Source of the DNA: Oceanibaculum pacificum
GTDB taxonomy: Bacteria > Pseudomonadota > Alphaproteobacteria > Oceanibaculales > Oceanibaculaceae
Length of the DNA: 42,959 nt
Assembly: GCF_001618175.1 (NCBI RefSeq)
Contig: NZ_LPXN01000103.1
Coordinates: forward strand, 1 to 42,959
Reading direction: 5' to 3'
The notes beneath the pieces were generated by a model. The model was not told the DNA's origin. It ran no database searches and saw only the letters and a program-made list of their open reading frames with translations. The translations under genes and the position numbers were made by a program. Shown piece after piece: positions 25,521-33,443 of the stretch (position 1 is the stretch's first letter; every line of letters starts with the position of its first letter).

Positions 25521-25976
25521 TCACCACAGCAGCAAGCGTTGTCCCGGCATGCCCTTGTCATCGTACAGCACATGGACGTGGATGACCGCCCAGCGCTTGG
25601 TGATGCGGCCAATGAAGCGGAGCGGCAGATCCTGCGGCGCTCTCAGCGTGTGCTGGCGCAGGCGTTCGTCCATCATCAGCAGCGGACACGCCACCATCTG
25701 CAGCCCGACCATCTGGGAGAGCCCCCATCGCATCGCCCTGGCGTTTGCGTAGTGCACGCGGGACAAGGCGTCATCGCAGATGACGGCGCGTTGCGGCATC
25801 TGGTTCAGCAATTGTGTGACGATATGCCGAGGGGCCTTCAGCGGCAGCGGTGCGGGCTTCCGGGCGTCCCTGGCCCCAGCCTGGCTGGGCATATAGAGAA
25901 CGACGCCCGCTTCCCCTGTCGAGGGTGCACGGAACCGCACGGGTGCCGAGTAACGTCCCTCTGGTGACTGGGTCAA
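25521..25976 (-). CDS. Stand-alone PAS-like domain protein
   Basis: This 151-aa protein has a PAS-like core at residues 50-151: LLNQMPQRAVICDDALSRVHYANARAM, then VHVLYDDKGMPGQRLLLW, matching the 'i.vcd....i.yaN..A' start and final strand of PAS folds. It stops right at the end of the PAS fold with no output domain. Residues 1-50 are Pro/Ala-rich. The start is TTG at 25976, supported by GGGAGG five bases upstream. Similar proteins usually continue into a LuxR-type helix-turn-helix or a kinase, so this one may have lost its 3' end. It lies at the border between the defence island and the surface-function region. Family call is moderate. Confidence 0.55.
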   Translation of the reverse strand: MTQSPEGRYSAPVRFRAPSTGEAGVVLYMPSQAGARDARKPAPLPLKAPRHIVTQLLNQMPQRAVICDDALSRVHYANARAMRWGLSQMVGLQMVACPLLMMDERLRQHTLRAPQDLPLRFIGRITKRWAVIHVHVLYDDKGMPGQRLLLW

Positions 25977-26434
25977 GACTGCCTCCCTGCGCAGCCCCGA
26001 CCAGTCGGGATGCTGCCGTTCAGATGAGACCTTTCTATATCCTGATCGCCGTCCTTTACCGGCAAGGGCAAAAGCATTAACCGGATGCTATTCGAAGTAC
26101 TCCCTTCGGATTTTTAATTATGCCTTCCATAAATAAATGGCCTGTTATTTTTAATATTTTTTTGGAACTAAACTTTAAATTGAGTGTTAAGCACTGTTTT
26201 TTTTGCCTTTCGGTTGTCCAAAAGAAGTACCTCTAAATATATAATAAAAACTAATCTAAATTAGTTCATCTTTTCTTACCTGGAAATATGCTGCGAATAG
26301 TTAAGACACCCCCGAAATCGTGCCGATGGTTGACCTCTGAATTCTGGGAAAACGTGAGAAGCATGAGAGTCAATAGTTGGGAAAGAGACGAAAGATATCG
26401 TCAGTGTAATGTGCAGTCCAGATCAGAATAGAAT
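25977..26434. other. AT-rich intergenic region before the first LuxR-type gene
   Basis: The 458 bases hold no gene. From about 26,100 the composition becomes very AT-rich. A perfect 7-base inverted repeat (AACTAAT/ATTAGTT, 26250-26267, 4-base spacer) lies about 170 bases before the LuxR-type start and could be an operator. AT-rich promoters of biofilm regulators are often bound by nucleoid proteins. Confidence 0.45.
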
Positions 26435-27124
26435 ATGGGAAGCAAAGAAATGTTGAAATTAATGCTGCTGGAATCAAACAAGCTGTTCCGCGAAGGTCTG
26501 AAGCGTCTTCTCTATGAATCAGGGTTTGATGTCTGTGTCGAGGAATCAACATTGGCTGGTGCGCTCGATGGGCTCGTGATCAACGAAAATCTTGATCTGC
26601 TTTTGTTTGATCCCTGCGAATTGCCAGGACAAAGCGATGGAGAATCGAGCGAGCTCTATCTTCAGCTGCGCCGTGCCGCCCCCAATACCAAGCTTGTGGT
26701 CCTCACCACCCGTATCTGCCCCCAGGTATTCGGCACTGCCCTGGAATCGGGTGTTGATGGCTTCCTGCTGAAGAACATGTCGGCCGATGCGCTGGTCCGG
26801 TCACTCCAGCTGGTGATGATTGGCGAGAAGGTATTCCCGACCACTCTTGCGGCGGTCCTGGTGTCGGGTGGTTTCGGGGCGATTTCCGCAGCCCGCACGG
26901 CCCATTCGATGAAGGGCTTGTCCGACCGGGAAATTCAGATATTGCAGTGTCTGCTGAACGGCTATCCCAACAAGCTGATCGCCAATGAGCTGCATATCAC
27001 GGAGGGTACCGTGAAGGTGCATCTGAAGGGCATCCTGTCCAAGATCAATGCCCGCAACCGCACCCAGGCCGCCATCTGGGCGATGAACAATGGCCTGGGC
27101 GCGTCACCGTCACCTTCCGCGTGA
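26435..27124 (+). CDS. NarL/FixJ-type LuxR-family response regulator
   Basis: This 229-aa protein has an N-terminal receiver-like domain and a C-terminal LuxR helix-turn-helix. The receiver has the likely phospho-acceptor D in LLLFDPCELPG (about residue 59), T in VVLTTR and K in FLLKNM, but the acidic pair of strand 1 is replaced (LLESNK), so phosphorylation may be weak or absent. The DNA-binding part is LSDREIQILQCLLNGYPNKLIANELHITEGTVKVHLKGILSKI. A start at M6 (26450) is nearly as likely. It probably regulates surface or biofilm genes nearby, as CsgD-type LuxR proteins do. Family secure; targets inferred. Confidence 0.88.
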   Translation: MGSKEMLKLMLLESNKLFREGLKRLLYESGFDVCVEESTLAGALDGLVINENLDLLLFDPCELPGQSDGESSELYLQLRRAAPNTKLVVLTTRICPQVFGTALESGVDGFLLKNMSADALVRSLQLVMIGEKVFPTTLAAVLVSGGFGAISAARTAHSMKGLSDREIQILQCLLNGYPNKLIANELHITEGTVKVHLKGILSKINARNRTQAAIWAMNNGLGASPSPSA

Positions 27125-27155
27125 TGGATGTCGCTCGCGGGGGGCGGGGGAGCGG

Positions 27156-27686
27156 TTACTCTGCAGGCCCCAGCGAGGCGAGCTGGCTGATCCAGGCGTC
27201 AATGCTCGGTGCGCGGCTGTCCATGGGCGTTACGCCGGCATGAATGGGCAAGCCGACGGGATCGATCATTCCGACCCATCGGGAAAAGGCATGGGAACTG
27301 GCAGCAATGCCATAGCCCAGCCCGGCCGGCCGGAATGACTGGACCAGATAGGGCTGCACAGGCGAACTGACAAACGCCTGGCCGCTGGGGCCGCGCTCCA
27401 CCGTCACCAGCGCGCCCGAACGATCGCGCAGCAGGTTTGTGGGCGTGCTGTTGCGCAGCTCCTGGTTCAGGATGGCCTGGCGATAGGCGGTGCTCATGCC
27501 AACGCTGCCGCCGCCGCCACCCAGCCCCCCGCCGCCGACGGAAATGCCACCGCCGCCGAACCGGAAAGGCTGGTTGTTGAGGCCCTGGGCCTGGGCGCCC
27601 GTGGGTGCGAAAACCCCGGCGATGCCGGTCGTTACCAGGCCAGCCATCACGATGAAGAGTGGGAGAATCCGTTTCTTCGCCATCAT
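27156..27686 (-). CDS. Exported Gly-rich protein of unknown function
   Basis: This 176-aa protein has a Sec signal peptide (KKRILPLFIVMAGLVTTGIA, ending GAQAQ). Next comes a Gly-rich segment (GGGGISVGGGGLGGGGGS, about residues 44-62), then a folded-looking region with LNQELRNSTPTNLLRDRSG and FVSSPVQPYLVQSFRPAG. AAGGAG precedes two tandem ATG codons (27683 and 27686). It is convergent with the LuxR-type gene, with 31 bases between stops. Its position beside two LuxR regulators and the CsgG-like operon suggests it may be a secreted surface component, possibly a substrate of that channel. No known family recognised. Confidence 0.65.
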   Translation of the reverse strand: MMAKKRILPLFIVMAGLVTTGIAGVFAPTGAQAQGLNNQPFRFGGGGISVGGGGLGGGGGSVGMSTAYRQAILNQELRNSTPTNLLRDRSGALVTVERGPSGQAFVSSPVQPYLVQSFRPAGLGYGIAASSHAFSRWVGMIDPVGLPIHAGVTPMDSRAPSIDAWISQLASLGPAE

Positions 27687-27817
27687 CGATCTCCTTAATT
27701 GCTCTGATGCGTGCTTGCTTTTATGTAGCCGCTCGGCTCCGGGATGCGATGCAAATTGCCGTCACTACCTCGTAAGAGTGCCCGTTTAAGAGTGACCGTC
27801 CCGCTATCGCTTATCCA

Positions 27818-28513
27818 TCATACGTGATTATCCAGCAGCCGGCGCGCGAGCTGCGGCCGGTCCAGGGTTTCACGGCCGGGCTTCAGATCGGGATGGGGGG
27901 CTACGCCCTGCTGCAGGGCGAAAATCGCCGCCGCCGTGCGGTTTCGCAGGCCCAGCTTGTTCAATAAGGCGCGGACCAGCATTTTCACATAAGCCTCGTT
28001 GCGGTCGATAACGCCGGAAATCTGGCGATTGGTGCCACCGGCCAGAACACAGCGCAACACCATGATCTCCGTCTGTGTCAGTCGTTCCAGCCTTTGCCTT
28101 TGCTTGCTGCGGAACGAGTCCATCACCGTGGCCGGCAGTGTCAGATAGCCGGCGCGCGCGATGGAAAGCGTTGCCGACAGGCGGCACATCGGCTGCTCGC
28201 TCATCAGGATGCCGTGAAACGGGCAGCGCCGTTCGAACAGCTTCGGCAGATCCTGTTGCCGGGCGAGCGCTACCACCAGGCGATTCGTCAGCGCCTCGGT
28301 CTGTGCCGGGGAAAGCGGGCGTGCCGCCCGCAGCAACTCATCCGCATCGACGAACAATACGTCGGCCATCAGCGCCGCCTCGGTCCAACTGCCATCATGA
28401 CCGGGACGCCGGAAGTCGATGACAGTCAGCCCCTCCGCACCCAGTTCAAGCATCAGGTCGTAGGCGCTGTCTTGTCGACGTGTAACGACGAAGGCTGTCG
28501 GTGCTGCCTTCAT
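27818..28513 (-). CDS. LuxR-family regulator (CsgD-like arrangement)
   Basis: This 231-aa protein has a LuxR-type helix-turn-helix near its end: LTQTEIMVLRCVLAGGTNRQISGVIDRNEAYVKMLVRALLNKLGLRNRTAAAIFALQQG. The N-terminal 150 residues are receiver-like (VLFVDADELL) without the full set of phosphorylation residues, as in CsgD. ATG at 28513 was chosen because GAGGGTGG precedes it by about 6 bases; the frame open to 28588 has no such site. It diverges from the CsgG-like operon across a 343-base AT-rich gap. A CsgD-like regulator divergent from a CsgG-like gene mirrors the csgDEFG/csgBAC logic, so it is the best candidate regulator of that operon. Confidence 0.8.
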   Translation of the reverse strand: MKAAPTAFVVTRRQDSAYDLMLELGAEGLTVIDFRRPGHDGSWTEAALMADVLFVDADELLRAARPLSPAQTEALTNRLVVALARQQDLPKLFERRCPFHGILMSEQPMCRLSATLSIARAGYLTLPATVMDSFRSKQRQRLERLTQTEIMVLRCVLAGGTNRQISGVIDRNEAYVKMLVRALLNKLGLRNRTAAAIFALQQGVAPHPDLKPGRETLDRPQLARRLLDNHV

Positions 28514-28856
28514 GCCAACCACCCTCAGGTTCAGGTGTGGAGCAGATGAGCCTGCTCTACATGGGCCAATGTACCAATTCTGCCTCAATTAATTGCATGT
28601 ATCGATACACTATTAAGGTGTAAATGTTATTAATTCAGAATTATAAGTAGCAAAAAACTGTAAAACAGCCGTTATTTATTTTATAAAAAATAAGTAAATA
28701 CCCCAAAAGAAATAGAATTTTCTATTTGTGTCTTAAATTACCACTTCTACTCGCATCTCTTTTTTGCGGTCTGATCGTATCATCACTTCATCGCTATTCG
28801 GACATGTGGCCGGGTCAATCGTCATCCTGCCGTCCGTTGAAAAAGGGGATGAACCC
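28514..28856. other. AT-rich divergent promoter region of the CsgG-like operon
   Basis: No gene is present. The segment 28,590-28,740 is strongly AT-rich and contains TTATTTT/AAAATAA-type inverted repeats and the 18-base palindrome listed separately. It should hold promoters for both the LuxR-type gene and the CsgG-like operon. Confidence 0.5.
28710..28727. promoter_or_regulatory. 18-bp palindrome upstream of the CsgG-like operon
   Basis: AAATAGAATTTTCTATTT has perfect 8-base arms with a 2-base centre. It lies about 130 bases before the GTG of the CsgG-like gene, in the gap shared with the divergent LuxR-type gene. It is a candidate binding site of that regulator. Confidence 0.45.
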
Positions 28857-29690
28857 GTGAAGACGCAACGAATTTTAATGGCCATGAGCATGACGGCTCT
28901 TCTTGGTGCCTGCCAGGCCAGTGCCACGAAAGATCATGTCGAGCCAATCTTCACCGCCCCGGTGACGAACAACTCAACGCCCTATACGCGCTGCCTTGCC
29001 TCCCTGCAGAAAGTCCCGGGCAATAATCTGCCGGTCTTCGCGGTGGGCGAGGTGTCCGACAAGACCGGACAGATCGACCGGGAAACCTATTCCCACGTGT
29101 TGAGCCAGGGCGTCTCCGAAATGGTGATGAGCGCCCTCTATAAGACGGGCAAGACCCGGCTGGTGGAGCGCTTCGATCTTCGCGTGCCGCTGGCCGAGAT
29201 GAAGATGTCCGAGCAGAAGCTCACCAACCGCCCGCTGAACACGGCGACGCGGCCGATCCGGGCCAGCGATTTCGTGCTGCTCGGGGCGCTGACGGAGCTG
29301 AATTACAACATCGTCAGCAGTGGTGCAGGCCTCTGGGTCGCCGGTATCGGCGCCGGGGTGCGCACGGTCATCATCAATGTCGGCCTGGATCTGCGGGTGG
29401 TGAATTCGCAGACCTTCGAGGTCGGCTACGTCAGCACGCTGCAAAAGCAAATCTACGGAATTGAGGTCGAAGCGAACGTCTTTCGTTTCTTCGGCACACA
29501 GCTCGTCGAGTTCGATGCGGGTCGTATTCAGAACGAACCGCTTCAGCTGGGCGTGAGGTCCGTCGTTGAGATGGCCGTTTACCAGATCATGACGGAGTTT
29601 TTGGGTCTTCCTCGGGATGAAATGTGTTCGCTCGAAGAGACCAACCAAATGGACCGCTACCTGGAAAACCGTACAGCTAAGGAGAGTTAA
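28857..29690 (+). CDS. CsgG/HfaB-like curli-type secretion lipoprotein
   Basis: This 277-aa protein matches the CsgG family. It has a lipoprotein signal MKTQRILMAMSMTALLGAC, with the lipobox Cys at residue 19. It then has PYTRCLASL, VFAVGEVSDKTGQ and a SEMVMSALYKTGKTRLVERFD segment, the characteristic CsgG 'm..aL...g.f.vveR' region. FVLLGALTELNY and the LDLRVVNSQTFEVGYVSTLQKQIYGIE segment form the pore-associated strands. It should form the outer-membrane channel that exports amyloid-type or holdfast-anchor subunits. The GTG start at 28857 has AAGGGG eight bases upstream; a later ATG (28878) is less likely. The next gene starts 2 bases after its stop. HfaB of Caulobacter is a similar protein. 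Confidence 0.85.
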   Translation: MKTQRILMAMSMTALLGACQASATKDHVEPIFTAPVTNNSTPYTRCLASLQKVPGNNLPVFAVGEVSDKTGQIDRETYSHVLSQGVSEMVMSALYKTGKTRLVERFDLRVPLAEMKMSEQKLTNRPLNTATRPIRASDFVLLGALTELNYNIVSSGAGLWVAGIGAGVRTVIINVGLDLRVVNSQTFEVGYVSTLQKQIYGIEVEANVFRFFGTQLVEFDAGRIQNEPLQLGVRSVVEMAVYQIMTEFLGLPRDEMCSLEETNQMDRYLENRTAKES

Positions 29691-29692
29691 CT

Positions 29693-30736
29693 ATGACTAG
29701 CAAATTCAAAGGCGCCCTGCTCGCAGGCGCATCCGGTCTCGCCGTTGCGTTCGTTATGACGGCACAGCCGGCCCAGGCTTTCGACAAGGTTGACTGGACC
29801 TGGAATGCCGACGTGACGCAGCGTGTTCGCGCCAATGTCGACATCAACATCGCCCTCGACCCGACGGGTCTGGCCATGGTGGAGGATCTTCAGGTCTCCA
29901 TCGGCGACCTCACGGCCCGCTCGGTCGTGAACGGCGTGAACAACAACCAGCCGAACACCGGCGGCACTGGCCCGCAGGTCGTCGATCTGGGCATCCTGGA
30001 ATTCACCGGTACCCGCGATCTGCAGTCCGGTGAAGTCACCAGCACGGGCATTGCGACTGACGTGGCCAACGAGAGCACTTTCTCCAATGGCACCGTCAAC
30101 ACTCTGGGCGACGGCGTGACGATGAACTTCGACCTGGGCACCATCACGGTTGCTGCGCAGCCGGGTACTGGTTCATTCAATGCCCTGTCTGACCTGCCGG
30201 AAGTTATCAGCGCCGCCACGGCGGTTGCCAATAACACCAGCATCCAGGCCGATACCTCGGTGCAGCTGCACGAAGGCCAGTTCGCCATGGGCAGCAGCAA
30301 CGTCAGCGACTCTGATGCCAACAGCCTGGGCGAGCTCGGTGTGGTCCTGGCCAATGGGGACGTCAATTCCAACCTGATCGGCGCCGCGCTCATCGGCACC
30401 GGTGCTCTGACCGGCGCCATCAAGCCGGCCGCCATCAGCGCCGTCTCGTCTGTGGCGAACGTGCTGAATGCCTCGGTTGACAGCGCTGCTACCGCTGTGG
30501 CCAACAACCTGACCGTGACGGTGGAAGCCGTTGGCGACGATCGCGCTCTGATCGCCGACGTCGTCCAGGTCGCCATCGCGGATGTGTCCGCGACGTCGTC
30601 CGTCAGCAACCTGAACGTCAACAGCTACACCAATCTGGGCCGTCTCGACGCCCCGATGGTCAGCTCTGTCGCCAGCGCGCTGGGCAACAACAAGTCGATC
30701 ACGGTTCGTGCCCCGGTGGTCGTCGTTACCCCGTAA
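29693..30736 (+). CDS. Exported repeat protein, candidate CsgG-like channel substrate
   Basis: This 347-aa protein has a Sec signal peptide (MTSKFKGALLAGASGLAVAF, ending AQPAQA). Three similar segments occur: ATAVANNTSIQA, ATAVANNLTVTV and ASALGNNKSITV, each an Ala/Asn turn followed by a short strand. The protein is rich in Ala, Val, Asn, Ser and Thr and nearly free of Cys, which fits a secreted amyloid or beta-solenoid. I do not recognise a named family; HfaD of Caulobacter, also linked to a CsgG-like protein, is the nearest analogue by context. Start supported by AAGGAGAG. It is followed by a hairpin that could end most transcripts, so it may be the most abundant product of the operon. Confidence 0.75.
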   Translation: MTSKFKGALLAGASGLAVAFVMTAQPAQAFDKVDWTWNADVTQRVRANVDINIALDPTGLAMVEDLQVSIGDLTARSVVNGVNNNQPNTGGTGPQVVDLGILEFTGTRDLQSGEVTSTGIATDVANESTFSNGTVNTLGDGVTMNFDLGTITVAAQPGTGSFNALSDLPEVISAATAVANNTSIQADTSVQLHEGQFAMGSSNVSDSDANSLGELGVVLANGDVNSNLIGAALIGTGALTGAIKPAAISAVSSVANVLNASVDSAATAVANNLTVTVEAVGDDRALIADVVQVAIADVSATSSVSNLNVNSYTNLGRLDAPMVSSVASALGNNKSITVRAPVVVVTP

Positions 30737-30745
30737 GGCCAACAC

Positions 30746-30775
30746 AGGGAACGGGGGAGAAATCCTCCGTTCCCT
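30746..30775 (+). terminator. Intrinsic terminator or attenuator within the CsgG-like operon
   Basis: AGGGAACGG and CCGTTCCCT form a 9-bp stem (with extra GGA/TCC pairing in the loop) followed by CTTTTCTTTC. It lies 10 bases after the stop of the 347-aa gene and just before the ribosome site of the next gene, so it would lower expression of the downstream genes. Confidence 0.65.
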
Positions 30776-30796
30776 CTTTTCTTTCAGGAGGATGAT

Positions 30797-31219
30797 ATGT
30801 CCAGAATTTCCCTGCAGCCATTGCGCCTTGCCGGCTTTGCCGCGGGTCTGCTCATCGCCAGTACCGGCGTCTCGCAGGCCCAGCAGATGGGCAAGGCCGC
30901 CTGGGACTTCACGCCCCGCTCCACGTCCTTATCCGCACAGTTCGATTTTCAGGGCCGCATGACCGAGACCGCTGCCGCCATGGGGGCGCTGCAGCAATAT
31001 GTGACGAACTACAATTCCAGCTCCACCTCGATCGGCAATCTGAACGAGATCAACCAGATCCTTTCCGAAGGGTCAAACGGCTATCTCGACACAAATTCCC
31101 TTCAGGACAGCAACGGTAGCCAGGATTCCGCAGCGGATACCGATGTGAAGATCGACAATTCCCTCAGTGTCGTGCGGCGACGCGAGCCGGGTACGCCCCC
31201 GCAGCCCGCCGTCCGTTAA
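30797..31219 (+). CDS. Small exported protein, second operon substrate candidate
   Basis: This 140-aa protein has a Sec signal peptide (LRLAGFAAGLLIASTGVSQAQ). The mature part is short and polar: QYVTNYNSSSTSIGNLNEIN, then ILSEGSNGYLDTNSLQDSNG. Its Asn, Ser and Gln content is like curlin and HfaA-type subunits, but it lacks the canonical curlin repeat S-x5-Q-x4-N-x5-Q, so I do not call it CsgA. The ATG has AGGAGG five bases upstream. It is the third gene of the CsgG-like operon, 60 bases after the second with a hairpin in between, and 30 bases before the Sel1 gene. Identity unknown; a minor or major fibre subunit is inferred. Confidence 0.7.
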   Translation: MSRISLQPLRLAGFAAGLLIASTGVSQAQQMGKAAWDFTPRSTSLSAQFDFQGRMTETAAAMGALQQYVTNYNSSSTSIGNLNEINQILSEGSNGYLDTNSLQDSNGSQDSAADTDVKIDNSLSVVRRREPGTPPQPAVR

Positions 31220-31249
31220 CCAGCCGAATAATCAGGAGAGGAGAAAACC

Positions 31250-32185
31250 ATGCGCTTTATCGCCAAATGCCTGGGCCTGTTTGCGGTCATCGCCCTCATC
31301 CTGGTGGCTACATGGGAAACCCGCGCTCAATCCACCGGCCCAGGCAAGGCCGAGGCCGACAGGATCGTCCAGAACCTGATCATCGCCGCCAAGCAGGGCG
31401 ATCCGCAGGCCCTGTTCACGCTGGGCAGCCTGGTTCTGACCGGCAAGCTGCAAGGCGAGGCGCCGGCCAAGGCCGTGCCGATGTTGACCGAGGCCGCCAA
31501 TCGCGGCCATCCCGACGCGGCCTTCGTCGTCGGCATGCTGTATTACAAGGGCACCATCGTGCCGGGTGACAAGCAGCGCGCCCAGCAATATCTGAAGATC
31601 GCCTCTGGCAAGAATCACCCCGAGGCGCAGAACATGTTGGGCCAGATGCTGTATCGCGGCGACGGCATCCCCGCCGACCCGAAAGCGGCTCTGGCCATGC
31701 TGCAAAAAGCGCAGCAGAACGGCTCCGACGCGGCGGCCGTCAATCTCGGTACGCTCTATGTCGAGGGCAAGGGCGTCAAGCGCGACCCGGCCAAGGCGCT
31801 GGCGTTGTTCCGGCGGGGTGCCGAGGCCGGCCTGCCGGGCGGCCAGTATAATCTCGGCTGGATGTATCAGCAGGGCGAAGGCGTGAAAGCCGATCCTGTT
31901 CAGGCGGCGCAATGGTACGGCCTGGCGGCAAAGAGCGGCTATCCCTCCGCTCTTTACAATCTGGGCCTTCTGCATCTGCACGGCGCGGGCGTTGCCAAGG
32001 ACATGGTGGAGGCGATGAAGTTCTTCATGCTTGCGGCCGCCAGCAACGAGGATATGGCGGTGAAAAGCCGGGCCAGTGGCGCAGTGCGCGAGCTGGCGGG
32101 TGCCCTTGGCGAGACCCAGGTCTCCGATGCGTCCGAAGCCGCCAAGATGTGGGCCATGCGCAACCAGTGGGCCCAGCGGCAGTAA
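31250..32185 (+). CDS. Exported Sel1-repeat (SLR) protein
   Basis: This 311-aa protein has a signal or membrane-anchor segment (FAVIALILVATW, about residues 11-22) and then at least five Sel1-like repeats. Each follows the A...lG.ly..G.GV..D...A..w...AA..G.. pattern, for example GTLYVEGKGVKRDPAKALALFRRGAEAG and GWMYQQGEGVKADPVQAAQWYGLAAKSG (each written here as one repeat). These are helical adaptor repeats that hold protein complexes together. It is last in the CsgG-like operon, so it may be a periplasmic scaffold or chaperone for the export apparatus, where CsgE or CsgF act in enteric bacteria. GGAGAGG precedes the ATG. The repeat call is secure; role is inferred. Confidence 0.85.
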   Translation: MRFIAKCLGLFAVIALILVATWETRAQSTGPGKAEADRIVQNLIIAAKQGDPQALFTLGSLVLTGKLQGEAPAKAVPMLTEAANRGHPDAAFVVGMLYYKGTIVPGDKQRAQQYLKIASGKNHPEAQNMLGQMLYRGDGIPADPKAALAMLQKAQQNGSDAAAVNLGTLYVEGKGVKRDPAKALALFRRGAEAGLPGGQYNLGWMYQQGEGVKADPVQAAQWYGLAAKSGYPSALYNLGLLHLHGAGVAKDMVEAMKFFMLAAASNEDMAVKSRASGAVRELAGALGETQVSDASEAAKMWAMRNQWAQRQ

Positions 32186-32241
32186 TGCCCTGCGGCCCCG
32201 GCGGGCGCCCCTGTGGATGACACAGGTGGGCAGCCCCGGTG

Positions 32242-32278
32242 AAAACAGCAGCGCCGGCTCCCGCGGTACTGCTGTTTT
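32242..32278. terminator. Bidirectional terminator between the Sel1 and Crp/Fnr genes
   Basis: AAAACAGCAG and CTGCTGTTTT form a 10-bp stem with a 17-base loop. It ends in a T-run on the plus strand and in the mirrored T-run on the minus strand. It lies between convergent genes. Confidence 0.7.
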
Positions 32279-32299
32279 TACTGCGTTTAGGGGCAAACC

Positions 32300-33061
32300 C
32301 TACCGCAACAGCGGCCCGTCATGATCGAGATAGGTCGCGTCGAATCCAGCCAGTTCAGCCAGGGCATCGATATTGTGGAAGGTCACCCGGCCCCTCTGAA
32401 ACGTGACCAGACCGTCGTGGCGCAGGGTTCGCAGGACCCGGTTCACATGCACGGCGCTGAGCCCCAGCGCATCGGCAAGAAGATACTGTGAAAGCGGGCA
32501 GTCAAATCCCGTCCGGTCGCCCTGACCCACCAGCATCAGCCGCGCGCTCATTTCCAGAAGGAAATGCGCCATGCGCTCTTCGCCGTTGCGGCGGCCGATG
32601 CTGACCAGATGCTCCACCACCATCGCCTCATCGCGCGATGCAGCCCAGAGGACGGCTGTCGCCAGACGCGGCGCGCGCTGGAAGGCATCCAGCAAATCTG
32701 TCGCCAGGATCTCCGACGCTTCGATCTTCGTGACGGGTTCGACATTGTGGTCCGATGTGCGGAACAGGATGCTGCGCAGACCGAAGAAATCTCCCGGAAT
32801 CTGGAAATCCACGATTTGCCGTGTGCCGCCTGGCAGCATCTTGTAGGAACAGGCCCAGCCCTTGGCGAGGACATAGGCAGACTGGTCAGACTGTCCCTGA
32901 TGCACCAGATCCTTGCCGGCCACAAACCGGCGTCGTCGGCGGTGGAGCGCCTCCAGCGTTTCCAGTTCTGTGTCGGTAAGCAGCACGAAAGAGCCAAGCT
33001 TTCGGGCAAGAGGGCTGTCTGCGATCTGCATGGGTTCCTCGTCGATAACGAGCGCTATCAT
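32300..33061 (-). CDS. Crp/Fnr-family transcriptional regulator
   Basis: This 253-aa protein has an N-terminal cyclic-nucleotide-type beta barrel (LVHQGQSDQSAYVLAKGWACSYK, IPGDFFGLRSILFR). Its C-terminal winged helix is DRTGFDCPLSQYLLADALGLSAVHVNRVLRTLRHDGLV, with recognition helix HVNRVLR. It lacks the N-terminal Cys cluster of oxygen-sensing Fnr and the strict cAMP pocket, so its ligand is unknown. The ATG at 33061 has GGAAGGG about 7 bases upstream and is preferred over 33112. It is divergent from a small hypothetical gene. Family call is secure. Confidence 0.92.
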   Translation of the reverse strand: MIALVIDEEPMQIADSPLARKLGSFVLLTDTELETLEALHRRRRRFVAGKDLVHQGQSDQSAYVLAKGWACSYKMLPGGTRQIVDFQIPGDFFGLRSILFRTSDHNVEPVTKIEASEILATDLLDAFQRAPRLATAVLWAASRDEAMVVEHLVSIGRRNGEERMAHFLLEMSARLMLVGQGDRTGFDCPLSQYLLADALGLSAVHVNRVLRTLRHDGLVTFQRGRVTFHNIDALAELAGFDATYLDHDGPLLR

Positions 33062-33206
33062 TGAGTCGCCCTTCCACAGCGGGCGACCCTGCCGGAAAAA
33101 GAACCTGACCATCCTGCTCTGAAGCAGTTAATCATATTTTTTTTCTGCCATTATGGCGATGCGATTCAGGCGCAATCTGCGCATCTTCGTAGAAAGCAGT
33201 ACTCCA

Positions 33207-33443
33207 ATGTCCTTACTCAACGATGTATCCGGGACGGCAGCGCTCACGATCTGCGAGTCGCTGCTGCTGGCACTGAATGATCGGAAAATCCTGCCCGAGA
33301 CCGAAATTGTCGGAATTCTTGAGGACGCCGCAGCGGCGCATGCGAATGTGCCGGATACTGACCCGAAGTCGGATCTGCATGCGGCCGTCGTCATCCTGAT
33401 CAACAATATTCTGGCTGGCGGGAATTCCGTTCGCCGCCGCTGA
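33207..33443 (+). CDS. Small hypothetical protein
   Basis: This 78-aa protein starts MSLLNDVSGTAALTICESLLLALNDRKILPE and continues as a helical, acidic polypeptide with conserved-looking IVGILEDAAAAHAN. I recognise no family. The frame also opens at 33153 (96 aa), but the internal ATG at 33207 fits better because the upstream part is basic and atypical. It is divergent from the Crp/Fnr gene and may be regulated by it. Confidence 0.5.
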   Translation: MSLLNDVSGTAALTICESLLLALNDRKILPETEIVGILEDAAAAHANVPDTDPKSDLHAAVVILINNILAGGNSVRRR

